Positions 1 through 7,201 of a stretch of 18,399 nucleotides of DNA are shown piece by piece. How positions within the stretch are numbered: the stretch's first letter is position 1; each line of letters starts with the position of its first letter. The translations under genes were made by a program, and so were the position numbers. The stretch lies in assembly GCA_900544845.1 (NCBI GenBank), contig UQWV01000040.1, positions 1 through 18,399 on the forward strand, read 5' to 3'. The DNA is from an uncultured Collinsella sp. (GTDB taxonomy: Bacteria; Actinomycetota; Coriobacteriia; Coriobacteriales; Coriobacteriaceae). The notes below the pieces were generated by a model. The model was not told the origin of the DNA. It saw nothing but the letters and a program-made list of their open reading frames with translations, and searched no databases.

Positions 1-40
1 GGCAGTCAAGAGGTCAGGGGTTCGATCCCCCTCGTCTCCA
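1..40 (+). tRNA. tRNA-Ala(GGC), 3' part, cut by window edge
   Basis: The first 40 bases fold as the 3' half of a tRNA starting exactly at the anticodon. Bases 1-3 read GGC, bases 6-10 (TCAAG) are the 3' side of the anticodon stem, and AGGGG/CCCCT with loop TTCGATC is the T arm. CGTCTCC plus discriminator A is the 3' acceptor strand. The numbering fits a canonical tRNA, with 40 bases from position 34 to 73. GGC and the body match alanine tRNAs I know from Gram-positive bacteria. The terminal CCA is not encoded, since CCC follows the discriminator. The 5' half is outside the window, so the anticodon loop cannot be checked and the Ala call is an inference. Confidence 0.8.
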
Positions 41-54
41 CCCGAGCATTGAAG

Positions 55-84
55 AAGGCTCCAACGCAAGTTGGGGCCTTTTTT
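55..84 (+). terminator. Rho-independent terminator after tRNA-Ala
   Basis: An 11-bp stem (AAGGCTCCAAC paired with GTTGGGGCCTT, one G-T wobble) closes a GCAA tetraloop at 66-69 and runs into six T residues at 79-84. This is a textbook intrinsic terminator for the tRNA transcript. It ends only 31 bases before the ABC-F start codon. Confidence 0.92.
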
Positions 85-115
85 CATATAGGCACACAAG
101 GTCAAAGGCGGCACC

Positions 116-2149
116 ATGATCCTCCTGGTCGACAAGATCGAAAAAAGCTTCGGCGCGCGCGTCCTCTTTAGCGGCGCGTCATTCCAGATCAACCCCGGCG
201 AGCGTTTTGCGCTCGTGGGCCCCAACGGCGCCGGCAAAACCACCATGCTCAAAATCATCATGGGCATCGACAGCCCCGACGCCGGCCAGGTCCAGTACTC
301 CAAGGACTGCCAGGTGGGCTACCTAGAGCAGGAGACCAACCTGGAGCACAAGGACACCACCATCCTCGCCGAGGTCATGGCGGCCGCCAAGGAAATCCGC
401 CGCATGGGCGAGCGCGCCAACGAGCTGCAGGCCCAGATCACCGAGCTCTCCGAGCAGGGCAAGGACGTCGACGCCCTCCTCAACGAGTATGGCCAGGTCC
501 AGGACCGCTTTGAGCATCTGGGCGGCTACGAACTCGAGAGTAACGCCCGCAAGATCCTGTCCGGCCTGGGCTTTAAGGTCACCGACTTTGAACGCCCGTG
601 CTCCGAGTTCTCGGGCGGCTGGCAGATGCGTATCGCGTTGGCAAAGCTTTTCCTGCGCCATCCCGACCTGCTGCTGCTGGACGAGCCCACCAACCACCTG
701 GATCTCGAAAGCGTCCAGTGGCTGCGCGGCTTTATCGCCAACTACGACGGCGCCGTGCTCATCGTCAGCCACGACCGCGCCTTTATGGACGCCTGCGTCG
801 ACCACGTGGCAGCGCTCGAGAACCGCCGCGTAACCACCTACACCGGCAACTACAGCAGCTACCTTAAGCAGCGAGAGGACAACTTGGAGCAAATGCGCGC
901 CAAGCGCGCTGCCCAGGAGCGCGACATCGCCCACATGCAGGTCTTCGTCGACAAGTTCCGCTACAAGCCGACCAAGGCCGCCCAGGCGCAGGAGCGCATC
1001 CGCAAGATCGAGCAGATCAAAAAGGAGCTCGTCATCCTGCCCGAGGGCCACAAGCACATCGACTTTAAGTTCCCCGACCCGCCGCGCTCCGGCGACATGG
1101 TCGTGGGCCTGGAGGGTGTATCCAAGTCCTACGGCGACAAGCACATCTACAGCGACATCGACCTCAAGCTCTACCGCGGTGAGCACGTGGCGCTCGTCGG
1201 ACCCAACGGCGCCGGCAAGTCCACTCTCATGAAGATTCTCGCCGGCCTGGAGCCGCCCACCACCGGCACCCGCGACCTGGGCACCAACGTGGGCGTGGCC
1301 TACTACGCCCAGCACGCGCTCGAGGGCATGACCGAGTCCAATACCGTCCTGCAAGAAATCGACACCGTCACGCCCAAGTGGACCGTACCGCAGCAGCGCA
1401 GCCTGCTGGGCGCCTTCCTATTTAGCGACAACGACTCCATCGAGAAGCAGGTCCGTGTCCTCTCCGGCGGCGAAAAGGCGCGTCTGGCGCTCGCCAAGAT
1501 GCTCGTGGCCCCCGAGGCGCTCCTGTGCCTGGACGAGCCCACCAACCACTTGGACATCGACTCGGTGGACATGCTCGAGAACGCCCTGCAAAACTTCCCC
1601 GGCACCATCGTGCTGATCAGCCACGACGAGCACCTGGTGCGCGCCGTGGCCAACCGCGTCATCGACATCCGCGACGGCAAGGTCACGGTCTACGACGGCG
1701 ACTACGACTACTACCTCTACAAGCGTGAGGACCTCGCAGCCCGTGCCGCCGCCGAGGCTGCAGGGGAGAGCGCTCCCGCCGCGGCCAAGGCAACCAAAGC
1801 CAGCGCCGTCCAGGCCGACACCCCCGCCGCGGCGCCTAAGCCTGCCGAGGGCAAAAAGACCAAGGAGCAAAAGCGTGCCGAGGCCCAGGCCCGCGCCGCG
1901 CTCAACAAAAAGCTCAAGGGCGTGCGCAACCAGCTTAAGAAGATCGAGGCCGAGCTCGACAAAAAGCGCGCCCGCTATGACGAGCTTATGGAATTGATGG
2001 CAAGCGAAGAGCTTTATGCCGATCAGGATAAGTTCAACGCCGCGCTGGGGGAATATAACGGCCTTAAGCAAGAGCTTCCCAAGCTCGAGGACGAATGGCT
2101 CGAGCTTTCCACTCAGATCGAAGAGGAGACCGCGCGTGAACTCTCGTAA
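116..2149 (+). CDS. ABC-F family ATPase (ribosome-associated, Uup/YdiF-like)
   Basis: This 677-residue soluble protein has two ABC ATPase domains and no membrane segment, the hallmark of the ABC-F family. These proteins bind the ribosomal E site and act in translation or, in some members, antibiotic resistance. Domain 1 has Walker A GPNGAGKT (35-42), signature SGGWQ (166-170), Walker B LLLLDE (185-190) and SHD (218-220). Domain 2 has GPNGAGKS (362-369), LSGGEK (449-454), LLCLDE (469-474) and SHD (502-504). Between them lies the charged interdomain linker (about 240-325) that reaches the peptidyl-tRNA in studied members. An Ala/Pro/Lys-rich tether (about 541-600) leads to a C-terminal coiled coil (about 600-677), as in Uup-type proteins. 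The ATG follows AAAGGCGG and matches the family N terminus. It heads the long gene array. I see no resistance-specific feature, so a housekeeping translation factor is the likelier role. Confidence 0.93.
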   Translation: MILLVDKIEKSFGARVLFSGASFQINPGERFALVGPNGAGKTTMLKIIMGIDSPDAGQVQYSKDCQVGYLEQETNLEHKDTTILAEVMAAAKEIRRMGERANELQAQITELSEQGKDVDALLNEYGQVQDRFEHLGGYELESNARKILSGLGFKVTDFERPCSEFSGGWQMRIALAKLFLRHPDLLLLDEPTNHLDLESVQWLRGFIANYDGAVLIVSHDRAFMDACVDHVAALENRRVTTYTGNYSSYLKQREDNLEQMRAKRAAQERDIAHMQVFVDKFRYKPTKAAQAQERIRKIEQIKKELVILPEGHKHIDFKFPDPPRSGDMVVGLEGVSKSYGDKHIYSDIDLKLYRGEHVALVGPNGAGKSTLMKILAGLEPPTTGTRDLGTNVGVAYYAQHALEGMTESNTVLQEIDTVTPKWTVPQQRSLLGAFLFSDNDSIEKQVRVLSGGEKARLALAKMLVAPEALLCLDEPTNHLDIDSVDMLENALQNFPGTIVLISHDEHLVRAVANRVIDIRDGKVTVYDGDYDYYLYKREDLAARAAAEAAGESAPAAAKATKASAVQADTPAAAPKPAEGKKTKEQKRAEAQARAALNKKLKGVRNQLKKIEAELDKKRARYDELMELMASEELYADQDKFNAALGEYNGLKQELPKLEDEWLELSTQIEEETARELS

Positions 2150-2432
2150 AGCCGCTGCCGTGGCGATGAGCATCATCGCCATCGCCTGTCGCATCTGCGG
2201 CATCTTTATGAGCGCGATGACCGTGCTGCTGTGCTTTAGCGGCCTCACCGCCAAGCTGCAGATCGTGGGCTTTGTCGTTGAGCTTTCGCGCGCGCTTCCG
2301 AGCGCTATCGCCGGCTACGGCATTATCACCTCGCCCTTCGGCGGTGTGTTCCGCCTGGATTACGCAATTGTCGCCGTAATCCTGTTTGTGGCCGACTACC
2401 TGCTTACGCGCGCTTCGCGCCGCGTCCGCTAG
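2136..2432 (+). CDS. Small membrane protein of unknown function (98 aa)
   Basis: I do not recognise this family. Translation from GTG at 2136 gives 98 residues, with hydrophobic stretches at about 9-37, 42-64 and 75-91 and a basic C-terminal end (TRASRRVR), so two or three membrane spans are likely. The GTG is chosen because GAGGAG lies 6-9 bases upstream, within the end of the ABC-F gene. An open frame continues upstream to 2016, but it has no binding site and overlaps the ABC-F gene further. ATG 2166 would lose the likely ribosome site. It overlaps the ABC-F gene by 14 bases and ends 9 bases before the M50 peptidase, suggesting translational coupling to both. Its neighbour hints at a membrane partner role, but that is inference. 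Confidence 0.75.
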   Translation: MNSRKAAAVAMSIIAIACRICGIFMSAMTVLLCFSGLTAKLQIVGFVVELSRALPSAIAGYGIITSPFGGVFRLDYAIVAVILFVADYLLTRASRRVR

Positions 2433-2441
2433 GGGAGCGCC

Positions 2442-3125
2442 ATGTCCAGCAGCTACTTCATGAACCTGCTCGCCAGCGCGGTCGCCGTCATCCTGGGCAT
2501 CGTTATCCACGAGAGCGCGCACGCCGCCGCGGCCTGGGCGCTCGGCGACAAGACGGCCCGTTCGCGCGGCCGCGTCTCGCTCAACCCGCTCAACCACATC
2601 GACCCGTTTGGCACCATCATCCTGCCGCTGCTGATGCTCGCCGCTGGCGGCCCGGTATTCGCCTTCGCCAAGCCGGTGCCCGTCTACCTTAACAACCTCA
2701 AGCACCCCAAGCGCGACGAGGTCCTGGTGAGCGCGGCCGGCCCCGCATCGAACATCGCACTGGCATGCCTGGCCGCGGCCCTTATGCACCTGACCTATGG
2801 GAATCTTTACACCAGTATTTCCTTTGCCCTGGCGTCACAGATCATGAACTTCGGCGCCACCTTTATCGTGGTCAACTTATCGCTCGCGTTCTTTAACCTC
2901 ATCCCGATTCCGCCGCTCGATGGCTCATCGATCATCGTGCCCTTCCTCAAGGGCAAGGCACTCGCAAACTACTACCGCCTGCAGCAATACGCCATGCCCA
3001 TCCTCATCCTGGTGCTATACCTGCTGCCCATGTGGACCGGCATCGACGTGATAGGTCGCTATTTCGACGTTACCGTGTATCCGCTCGCTGAGCAGCTGCT
3101 CAACTTCGCAATCGCCGGCATCTAA
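2442..3125 (+). CDS. Site-2 protease-like M50 family metallopeptidase
   Basis: This 227-residue, strongly hydrophobic protein has the HExxH zinc motif as HESAH (residues 23-27) in its first membrane segment. The second metal-binding motif is NLIPIPPLDG (152-161, Asp160 as third ligand). A conserved AAGPASN turn sits at 98-104. These are the defining signatures of the compact M50B group, which cleaves substrates inside the membrane. No PDZ domain is present, and the size is normal for the short bacterial members of this group. The start ATG follows GGGGAG. Genes of this type often sit next to scpA in Gram-positive genomes, but their substrate is generally unknown. All catalytic residues look intact. 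Confidence 0.9.
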   Translation: MSSSYFMNLLASAVAVILGIVIHESAHAAAAWALGDKTARSRGRVSLNPLNHIDPFGTIILPLLMLAAGGPVFAFAKPVPVYLNNLKHPKRDEVLVSAAGPASNIALACLAAALMHLTYGNLYTSISFALASQIMNFGATFIVVNLSLAFFNLIPIPPLDGSSIIVPFLKGKALANYYRLQQYAMPILILVLYLLPMWTGIDVIGRYFDVTVYPLAEQLLNFAIAGI

Positions 3126-3209
3126 GGTAAACTTACAGGTCGACCGCGCAAAACGGTCGCAACATGCACCCAAACCGCGCCGCGAAGGCGCCGTCAAAGG
3201 AGGTCGAAG
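3126..3209 (+). other. Leader region before scpA with two small hairpins
   Basis: This 84-base gap is the longest inside the gene array. It holds a 6-bp hairpin (CGACCG 3141-3146 with CGGTCG 3154-3159) and a 5-bp hairpin (GCGCC 3177-3181 with GGCGC 3187-3191), then a strong AAAGGAGGT at 3197-3205. Neither hairpin has a T tract, so they are not terminators. A weak promoter-like pair (TTCGCA about 3107, then 17 bases, then TAAACT about 3130) could give scpA its own start of transcription. The matches are only 4 of 6 each. In GC-rich DNA, hairpins of this size can arise by chance. Confidence 0.3.
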
Positions 3210-4022
3210 ATGTCGTATCGCGTGTCGACGCAGGTCTACAGCGGACCGTTCGACCTGCTGCTGCAGCTGGTAACCCGCCAAAAAGTAGATATCGGCGCCA
3301 TCTCCATCAGCGAGGTGGCCGAGCAGTACCTGGCCGAGGCCGAGCGCATCGAGGCGCTGGATCTGGACGTGGCGAGCGACTTTCTGCTGGTCGCGGCAAC
3401 CCTTCTGGACATCAAGGCCGCCTCTCTGGTGCCGCAGGAGGCCCCGAGCAAAGTCAATGACGACGATGACGAGTTCGACGAAGACCTCAAGGAGCTCAGC
3501 GCGCTCGACGGCGATGCCCTGCGCGAGGTCCTGATCCAACGCCTGATCGCCTACAAGCAGTTTAAAGGCGCGGCTGCGGCCCTCGGTGCCCGCATGCAGG
3601 CCGAAAGCCGCATGCACCCGCGTGTGGCCGGCCCCGACCCCGAGTTCCTGGGGCTCATGCCCGACTACCTTGCCGGCATCACTCTGCGCGGTCTCGCCGT
3701 CATCTGCGCCGACCTGGACGGCAAGCGCCAGACCTTCCTGCTGGAGGCCGAGCACGTGGCACCACATCGCGTACCGCTCGACCTGACGGTGGCCTCGGTC
3801 GACCGCTTTACCATGGCGCACCAAACCTGCACCTTCCGCGAGCTGCTGGACGGCGACGCTACCACCGAGCAGCTCGTCGTCACCTTCCTGGCCATGCTCG
3901 AGCTCGCCAAGCGCGGCTCGCTTACGCTGAGCCAGGACGAGATCTTTGGAACCATCTGCATCAACCGAGTCGAGGGCGCCGAGGCATACGTGCCCGGCGA
4001 GGGCCCCGAACTCACCGAATAG
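3210..4022 (+). CDS. scpA: Segregation and condensation protein A (ScpA, kleisin)
   Basis: ScpA is the kleisin subunit that bridges the head of one SMC subunit and the neck of the other, forming the SMC-ScpAB ring that compacts and resolves the nucleoid. The 270-residue protein starts with the family's N-terminal signature (YSGPFDLLLQLV, 10-21, then KVDI and ISEVAEQYL, 26-41). It has an acidic disordered linker (NDDDDEFDEDL, 83-93) and a C-terminal winged-helix-like part ending around 225-260. Length is normal. The start is fixed by AAAGGAGGT at 3197-3205, and an upstream ATG at 3164 is in another frame. scpB follows 11 bases downstream, the usual pair. The smc gene is not in the window. Confidence 0.96.
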   Translation: MSYRVSTQVYSGPFDLLLQLVTRQKVDIGAISISEVAEQYLAEAERIEALDLDVASDFLLVAATLLDIKAASLVPQEAPSKVNDDDDEFDEDLKELSALDGDALREVLIQRLIAYKQFKGAAAALGARMQAESRMHPRVAGPDPEFLGLMPDYLAGITLRGLAVICADLDGKRQTFLLEAEHVAPHRVPLDLTVASVDRFTMAHQTCTFRELLDGDATTEQLVVTFLAMLELAKRGSLTLSQDEIFGTICINRVEGAEAYVPGEGPELTE

Positions 4023-4033
4023 GAGCCGCAATC

Positions 4034-4762
4034 ATGTCAACCCTTTCCACGCTGGAGGCAAACAGCCTCAAAGGCGCCCTCGAGGCGCTGCTGCTGGTGT
4101 CGAGCGACCCCGTGAGCGCGCCTGCACTGGCAGGTGCGCTGGATATCGCCCCGGGCGAGTGCGCGTCACTGCTCGCCGAGCTCAAGGTTGAGTACGAGGA
4201 GGCCAATCGCGGCTTTCAGCTGCGCGAGGTCGCCGGCGGCTGGCGCCTGTTTACGCATCCCGCCTACCACGACGTGGTCGAGGCCTACGTGCTGAGCTGG
4301 GACACGCAAAAGCTGTCGCAGGCGGCGCTCGAAACCCTGGCCGTCATCGCATACCACCAGCCCGTGACGCGCGAGGTGGTCAAGGGCATCCGCGGCGTCA
4401 ACTCCGACGGCGTCATCGCGTCGCTCGTGGACAAGGGTCTGGTGCGCGAGCTCGGCCGCGACCCCCAGCGCGGTCAAGCCATCATCTACGGCACGACCAA
4501 CGCCTTTTTGGAAAAGTTCGGTCTGCGCTCCACCCGCGACCTGCCCGATCTTGAGCAGTTTGCCCCCGACGAGCAGTCGCGTCAGTTTATCCGCGAGCGC
4601 CTGAGCGGCCGCAGCATTCAGTCCACGCTCGAGGAGCAGGCCGAGGACCTGGACGAAGAGCGCGAACTGCTCGATACCGATGTTGTCGATGTTGAGGCAG
4701 TCGAGGACTTGGAATCCCTGGTCATCGACGAGACCTCGGAGGATTTGCATGACGAGGACTAA
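4034..4762 (+). CDS. scpB: Segregation and condensation protein B (ScpB)
   Basis: ScpB dimers bind ScpA and complete the SMC condensin. The 242-residue product has the two winged-helix domains of the family. The second contains the very conserved stretch KLSQAALETLAVIAYHQP (93-110), then GVNSDGVIASLVDKGLV (121-137) and an IYGTT turn (151-155). Residues from about 197 onward form a highly acidic tail (many Asp and Glu), a common feature of ScpB proteins and longer here than in minimal members. The start ATG follows AGGAG at 4021-4025, which overlaps the scpA stop codon. The end of the gene lies 22 bases before the chosen start of the next gene. Confidence 0.96.
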   Translation: MSTLSTLEANSLKGALEALLLVSSDPVSAPALAGALDIAPGECASLLAELKVEYEEANRGFQLREVAGGWRLFTHPAYHDVVEAYVLSWDTQKLSQAALETLAVIAYHQPVTREVVKGIRGVNSDGVIASLVDKGLVRELGRDPQRGQAIIYGTTNAFLEKFGLRSTRDLPDLEQFAPDEQSRQFIRERLSGRSIQSTLEEQAEDLDEERELLDTDVVDVEAVEDLESLVIDETSEDLHDED

Positions 4763-4768
4763 CGAAGT

Positions 4769-4776
4769 GGGGGAGA
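4769..4776 (+). promoter_or_regulatory. Ribosome binding site deciding the pseudouridine synthase start
   Basis: GGGGGAGA lies 8 bases before ATG 4785. The open frame begins further up (ATG 4680, inside scpB, and ATG 4749), but neither has a comparable site. The extra residues read as out-of-frame scpB sequence, so 4785 is preferred. Confidence 0.7.
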
Positions 4777-4784
4777 CGCGCGCC

Positions 4785-5714
4785 ATGGGCAACGCAGTAC
4801 CCGCAGCCGACGCCCAGCCCGTCTATCCGCACACCATGCGCCTGCAGCGCTTTTTGGCACGCGCGGGCGTGGCGAGCCGCCGCGGCTCGGAAGACCTAAT
4901 GACCGCCGGCCGCGTGACCGTTAACGGCCAGGTCGCGACCGAACTGGGCACCAAGGTCGATGTCGATCGCGATCACATCGAGGTCGACGGCATGCCCGTA
5001 AAGCTCAACCAGGGCGCCGTGTACCTGATGCTCTACAAGCCGACCGGCTACCTCACCACCATGAGCGACCCGCAGGAGCGCGCTTGCGTGGCCGACTTGG
5101 TCCCCCGCGACCGATTTCCGGGTCTGTTCCCGGTGGGCCGCCTGGACCGCGACACCACGGGTCTTTTGCTCTTTACCACCGATGGCGACCTGTCGCAGGA
5201 TCTGCTGCACCCCAGCAAGCATGTCTACAAGACCTACCAGGCGCTCGTGGACGGCCACCTGACCGATCGCGACTTAGAACCACTCCGCCGCGGCATCGAA
5301 CTCGACGACGGCCTGTGCCAGCCGGCGATCTGCCGCGTCATCAACGCGCGCGAGGCAGAGGCCGTGGCTCCGCAAGGCGTAAAGCCCGGTACCACCGCCG
5401 TGGAGGTCATCATCCGCGAGGGGCGCAAGAACCAGGTCAAGCGCATGCTGAGCAAGATTCACCATCCGGTAATCCGCCTGCATCGCTGCAACTTTGCCGG
5501 CCTTGAGCTCGAAGGCGTGGCCAAGGGCTCGTGGCGCGAGCTCACCGACCGCGAGGTGCAGATCCTTAAAGCGGGCGGCATCCCGCCCAAGCAGGCGAGC
5601 GCCATGCGCAACGGCGGCAAGCCCCAAGACACGCCCGCCAGCCGCACGCGTCACCACGGCAGCCACGGCTCCGCACCCAAGCGCAACACCTACCGCGAGC
5701 GCTACACAGGCTAG
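4785..5714 (+). CDS. rluB: RNA pseudouridine synthase, RluB/RsuA family
   Basis: The product converts a specific uridine in ribosomal RNA to pseudouridine. RluB-type members act on 23S rRNA, RsuA on 16S, and the sequence alone does not settle which. From ATG 4785 it has 309 residues. An S4 RNA-binding domain (RLQRFLARAGVASRR, 19-33, through about 70) is followed by the catalytic domain with GRLDRDTTGLLL (118-129, Asp121 the expected catalytic residue) and the RKNQVKRML helix near the end of that domain. The last 50 or so residues form a basic, Gly/His/Arg/Ser-rich tail that looks disordered and probably aids RNA binding. Position directly after scpB is a common arrangement in Gram-positive bacteria and favours the RluB assignment. 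Confidence 0.9.
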   Translation: MGNAVPAADAQPVYPHTMRLQRFLARAGVASRRGSEDLMTAGRVTVNGQVATELGTKVDVDRDHIEVDGMPVKLNQGAVYLMLYKPTGYLTTMSDPQERACVADLVPRDRFPGLFPVGRLDRDTTGLLLFTTDGDLSQDLLHPSKHVYKTYQALVDGHLTDRDLEPLRRGIELDDGLCQPAICRVINAREAEAVAPQGVKPGTTAVEVIIREGRKNQVKRMLSKIHHPVIRLHRCNFAGLELEGVAKGSWRELTDREVQILKAGGIPPKQASAMRNGGKPQDTPASRTRHHGSHGSAPKRNTYRERYTG

Positions 5715-5780
5715 ACAACCCGCCGCGCCCCAGCGCCCGCGAACCATAGCAGCACGTCAACCATCGAAAGGAAGCATTGC

Positions 5781-6467
5781 ATGATCGTCGCCATCGACGG
5801 CCCCGCCGGTTCCGGCAAGTCCACCATCGCCAAGGAGATCGCCCGCCAGCTGGGCTTTAACAAGCTCGACACGGGCGCCATGTATCGCGCCGTCACCTTC
5901 GCCGCGCTCGGCCGCGGCATCGATCTGGACGACGAGGCGGCCATTGACACCCTCGCCGAGCAAATCGAGATCCGCTTTACCAACGGCACCGGCGAGGACA
6001 CGCGCCTGACCATCGACGGCAAGGACGCATCGGCCGCCATTCGCACCCCGCAGGTCGACGCCAACGTGTCCAAGGTCTCGGCCTACCCGGGCGTGCGCGC
6101 CGCCATGCTCATCCACCAGCGCCGCGCCGCCGAGGACCGCGATATCGTCGCCGAGGGTCGCGACATCGGAACCGTCGTGTTCCCCAACGCACAGGTCAAG
6201 GTCTTCCTGACTGCCGACCCGCGCGAGCGCGCCCGTCGCCGTGTGCTGCAGCGCCACCAAAACGACGCCCAGCCGCTCACCGAAGAGCAGCTTGAGGCCG
6301 AGGTCGACGAGACCCTCGACGCCCTCAAGCAGCGCGATAAGCTCGACAGCAGCCGCGAGGTCGCGCCGCTCGTTCCCGCCGAGGACGCGGTACATGTCGA
6401 CTCCACCGCCCACACCATCGACGAGGTCGTCTCGATCATCGAGGACCTCATCAACCAAAGGAGGTAG
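5781..6467 (+). CDS. cmk: Cytidylate kinase (Cmk)
   Basis: Cmk phosphorylates CMP and dCMP with ATP, recycling CMP released by phospholipid synthesis and RNA turnover. The 228-residue protein opens with the P-loop GPAGSGKST (7-15), followed by LDTGAMYRAVT (31-41), the signature of bacterial CMP kinases. It also has the EGRDIGTVVFP nucleotide-binding segment (about 130-140) and the arginine-rich lid region (DPRERARRR). Length is normal. The ATG follows AAAGGAAG at 5767-5774. A 66-base gap separates it from the pseudouridine synthase. The last codons (CAA AGG AGG TAG) double as the ribosome binding site of plsC. Order cmk-plsC-ispH is familiar from Clostridia-like Gram-positives. Confidence 0.96.
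   Translation: MIVAIDGPAGSGKSTIAKEIARQLGFNKLDTGAMYRAVTFAALGRGIDLDDEAAIDTLAEQIEIRFTNGTGEDTRLTIDGKDASAAIRTPQVDANVSKVSAYPGVRAAMLIHQRRAAEDRDIVAEGRDIGTVVFPNAQVKVFLTADPRERARRRVLQRHQNDAQPLTEEQLEAEVDETLDALKQRDKLDSSREVAPLVPAEDAVHVDSTAHTIDEVVSIIEDLINQRR
6457..6465 (+). promoter_or_regulatory. plsC ribosome binding site embedded in the cmk 3' end
   Basis: AAAGGAGGT, nearly the full anti-SD complement, sits 5 bases before ATG 6471 and encodes the last residues of Cmk plus the first base of its TAG stop. Translation of plsC is therefore likely coupled to cmk termination. Confidence 0.8.
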
Positions 6468-6470
6468 CCC

Positions 6471-7199
6471 ATGCGCCTGTTTAAGCAGACGCCCGAGGAT
6501 TACTACAACGCCCCCTACGCCGAGTTCCCGGCGCTCATCCGCGGCACCGTCGCCGTGGTCATGGGCATCCTGTGGGTCTTCTCCAAGCTCATGTGGCGTT
6601 GGAAGGTCGAGGACAGCGACCTGCTGTTTGAGCGCCAGGAAGGCCGCGGCAGCGTGGTCATCTGCAACCACACATCGATGGCCGAGCTCCTGGCTGTGGA
6701 GACGGCGCTGTTCTTTGGCGGCCGCCGCATTCGCCCCATTTTTAAGTCCGAGTTTGCGAAGAGCAAGATCGTGCGCTGGGCCTTTAGCCGCGTGGGCGGC
6801 ATTCCCGTCGAGCGCGGCACCGCCGACATGAAGTGCCTGCGTGCCGCCCAGCATGCGCTGCAGCGCGGTGAGGACGTCCTGATCTTCCCCGAGGGTACGC
6901 GCATCCGCTCGCGCGAGATCAAGCCCGAAGTCCACGGCGGCTTTGCGCTCATCGCCCAGATGGGTAAGGCACCCGTCAACCCGCTCGCCATCTGCGGCTG
7001 GTCCGATATTACGCCTGCGGGCAAAAAGATCATGCGCCCCAAAAAGTGCTGGATCCGCGCCGGCAAGTCAATTTCGCTTTCCGACGCGCCTGCCGAGCTC
7101 AAGCGCAAGGAGCGCCTAGCCTGGTTTGAGTCCGAGGCCATGAGCCGCGTCTACGCCATGCGAGACGACCTGTGCGCCGAGCATCCGGGCAGGTTCTAG
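6471..7199 (+). CDS. plsC: 1-acyl-glycerol-3-phosphate acyltransferase (PlsC family)
   Basis: PlsC enzymes transfer the second acyl chain to lysophosphatidic acid, giving phosphatidic acid at the inner face of the membrane. The 242-residue protein has a hydrophobic anchor (about 23-42). The acyltransferase blocks are NHTSMAE (66-72), GGIPVERG (109-116), IFPEGTR (138-144) and APVNPLAI (167-174). Block III is canonical. Block I is unusual: the family motif is H-x4-D, whereas here His67 is followed by four residues and Glu72. The carboxylate is kept but is one methylene longer. The protein is otherwise complete. It sits 3 bases after cmk and 2 bases before ispH, and plsY and gpsA are downstream in the same array. 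That context supports a role in phospholipid synthesis. Confidence 0.88.
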   Translation: MRLFKQTPEDYYNAPYAEFPALIRGTVAVVMGILWVFSKLMWRWKVEDSDLLFERQEGRGSVVICNHTSMAELLAVETALFFGGRRIRPIFKSEFAKSKIVRWAFSRVGGIPVERGTADMKCLRAAQHALQRGEDVLIFPEGTRIRSREIKPEVHGGFALIAQMGKAPVNPLAICGWSDITPAGKKIMRPKKCWIRAGKSISLSDAPAELKRKERLAWFESEAMSRVYAMRDDLCAEHPGRF

Positions 7200-7201
7200 C
7201 C

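Noticed and set aside
2016..2135. Upstream extension of the small membrane protein gene to ATG 2016
   Set aside because: The added 40 residues are out-of-frame ABC-F sequence with no ribosome site. GTG 2136 has GAGGAG at proper spacing.
3164..3460. 98-codon plus-strand frame starting before scpA
   Set aside because: It overlaps scpA in another frame, is low complexity and has no ribosome site. The AAAGGAGGT at 3197 serves scpA.
5757..6935. Long open frames on the minus strand (for example 392 codons here, 343 codons at 323-1354, 388 at 12453-13619 and 374 at 10863-11987)
   Set aside because: They lie opposite well-recognised genes and show Ala/Val/Gly/Leu/Asp-rich low-complexity translations typical of antisense frames in GC-rich DNA. 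None has a family motif.
7172..7201. IspH start at ATG 7172
   Set aside because: It would lie inside plsC. ATG 7202 directly follows the plsC stop, and the family domain begins well after it.
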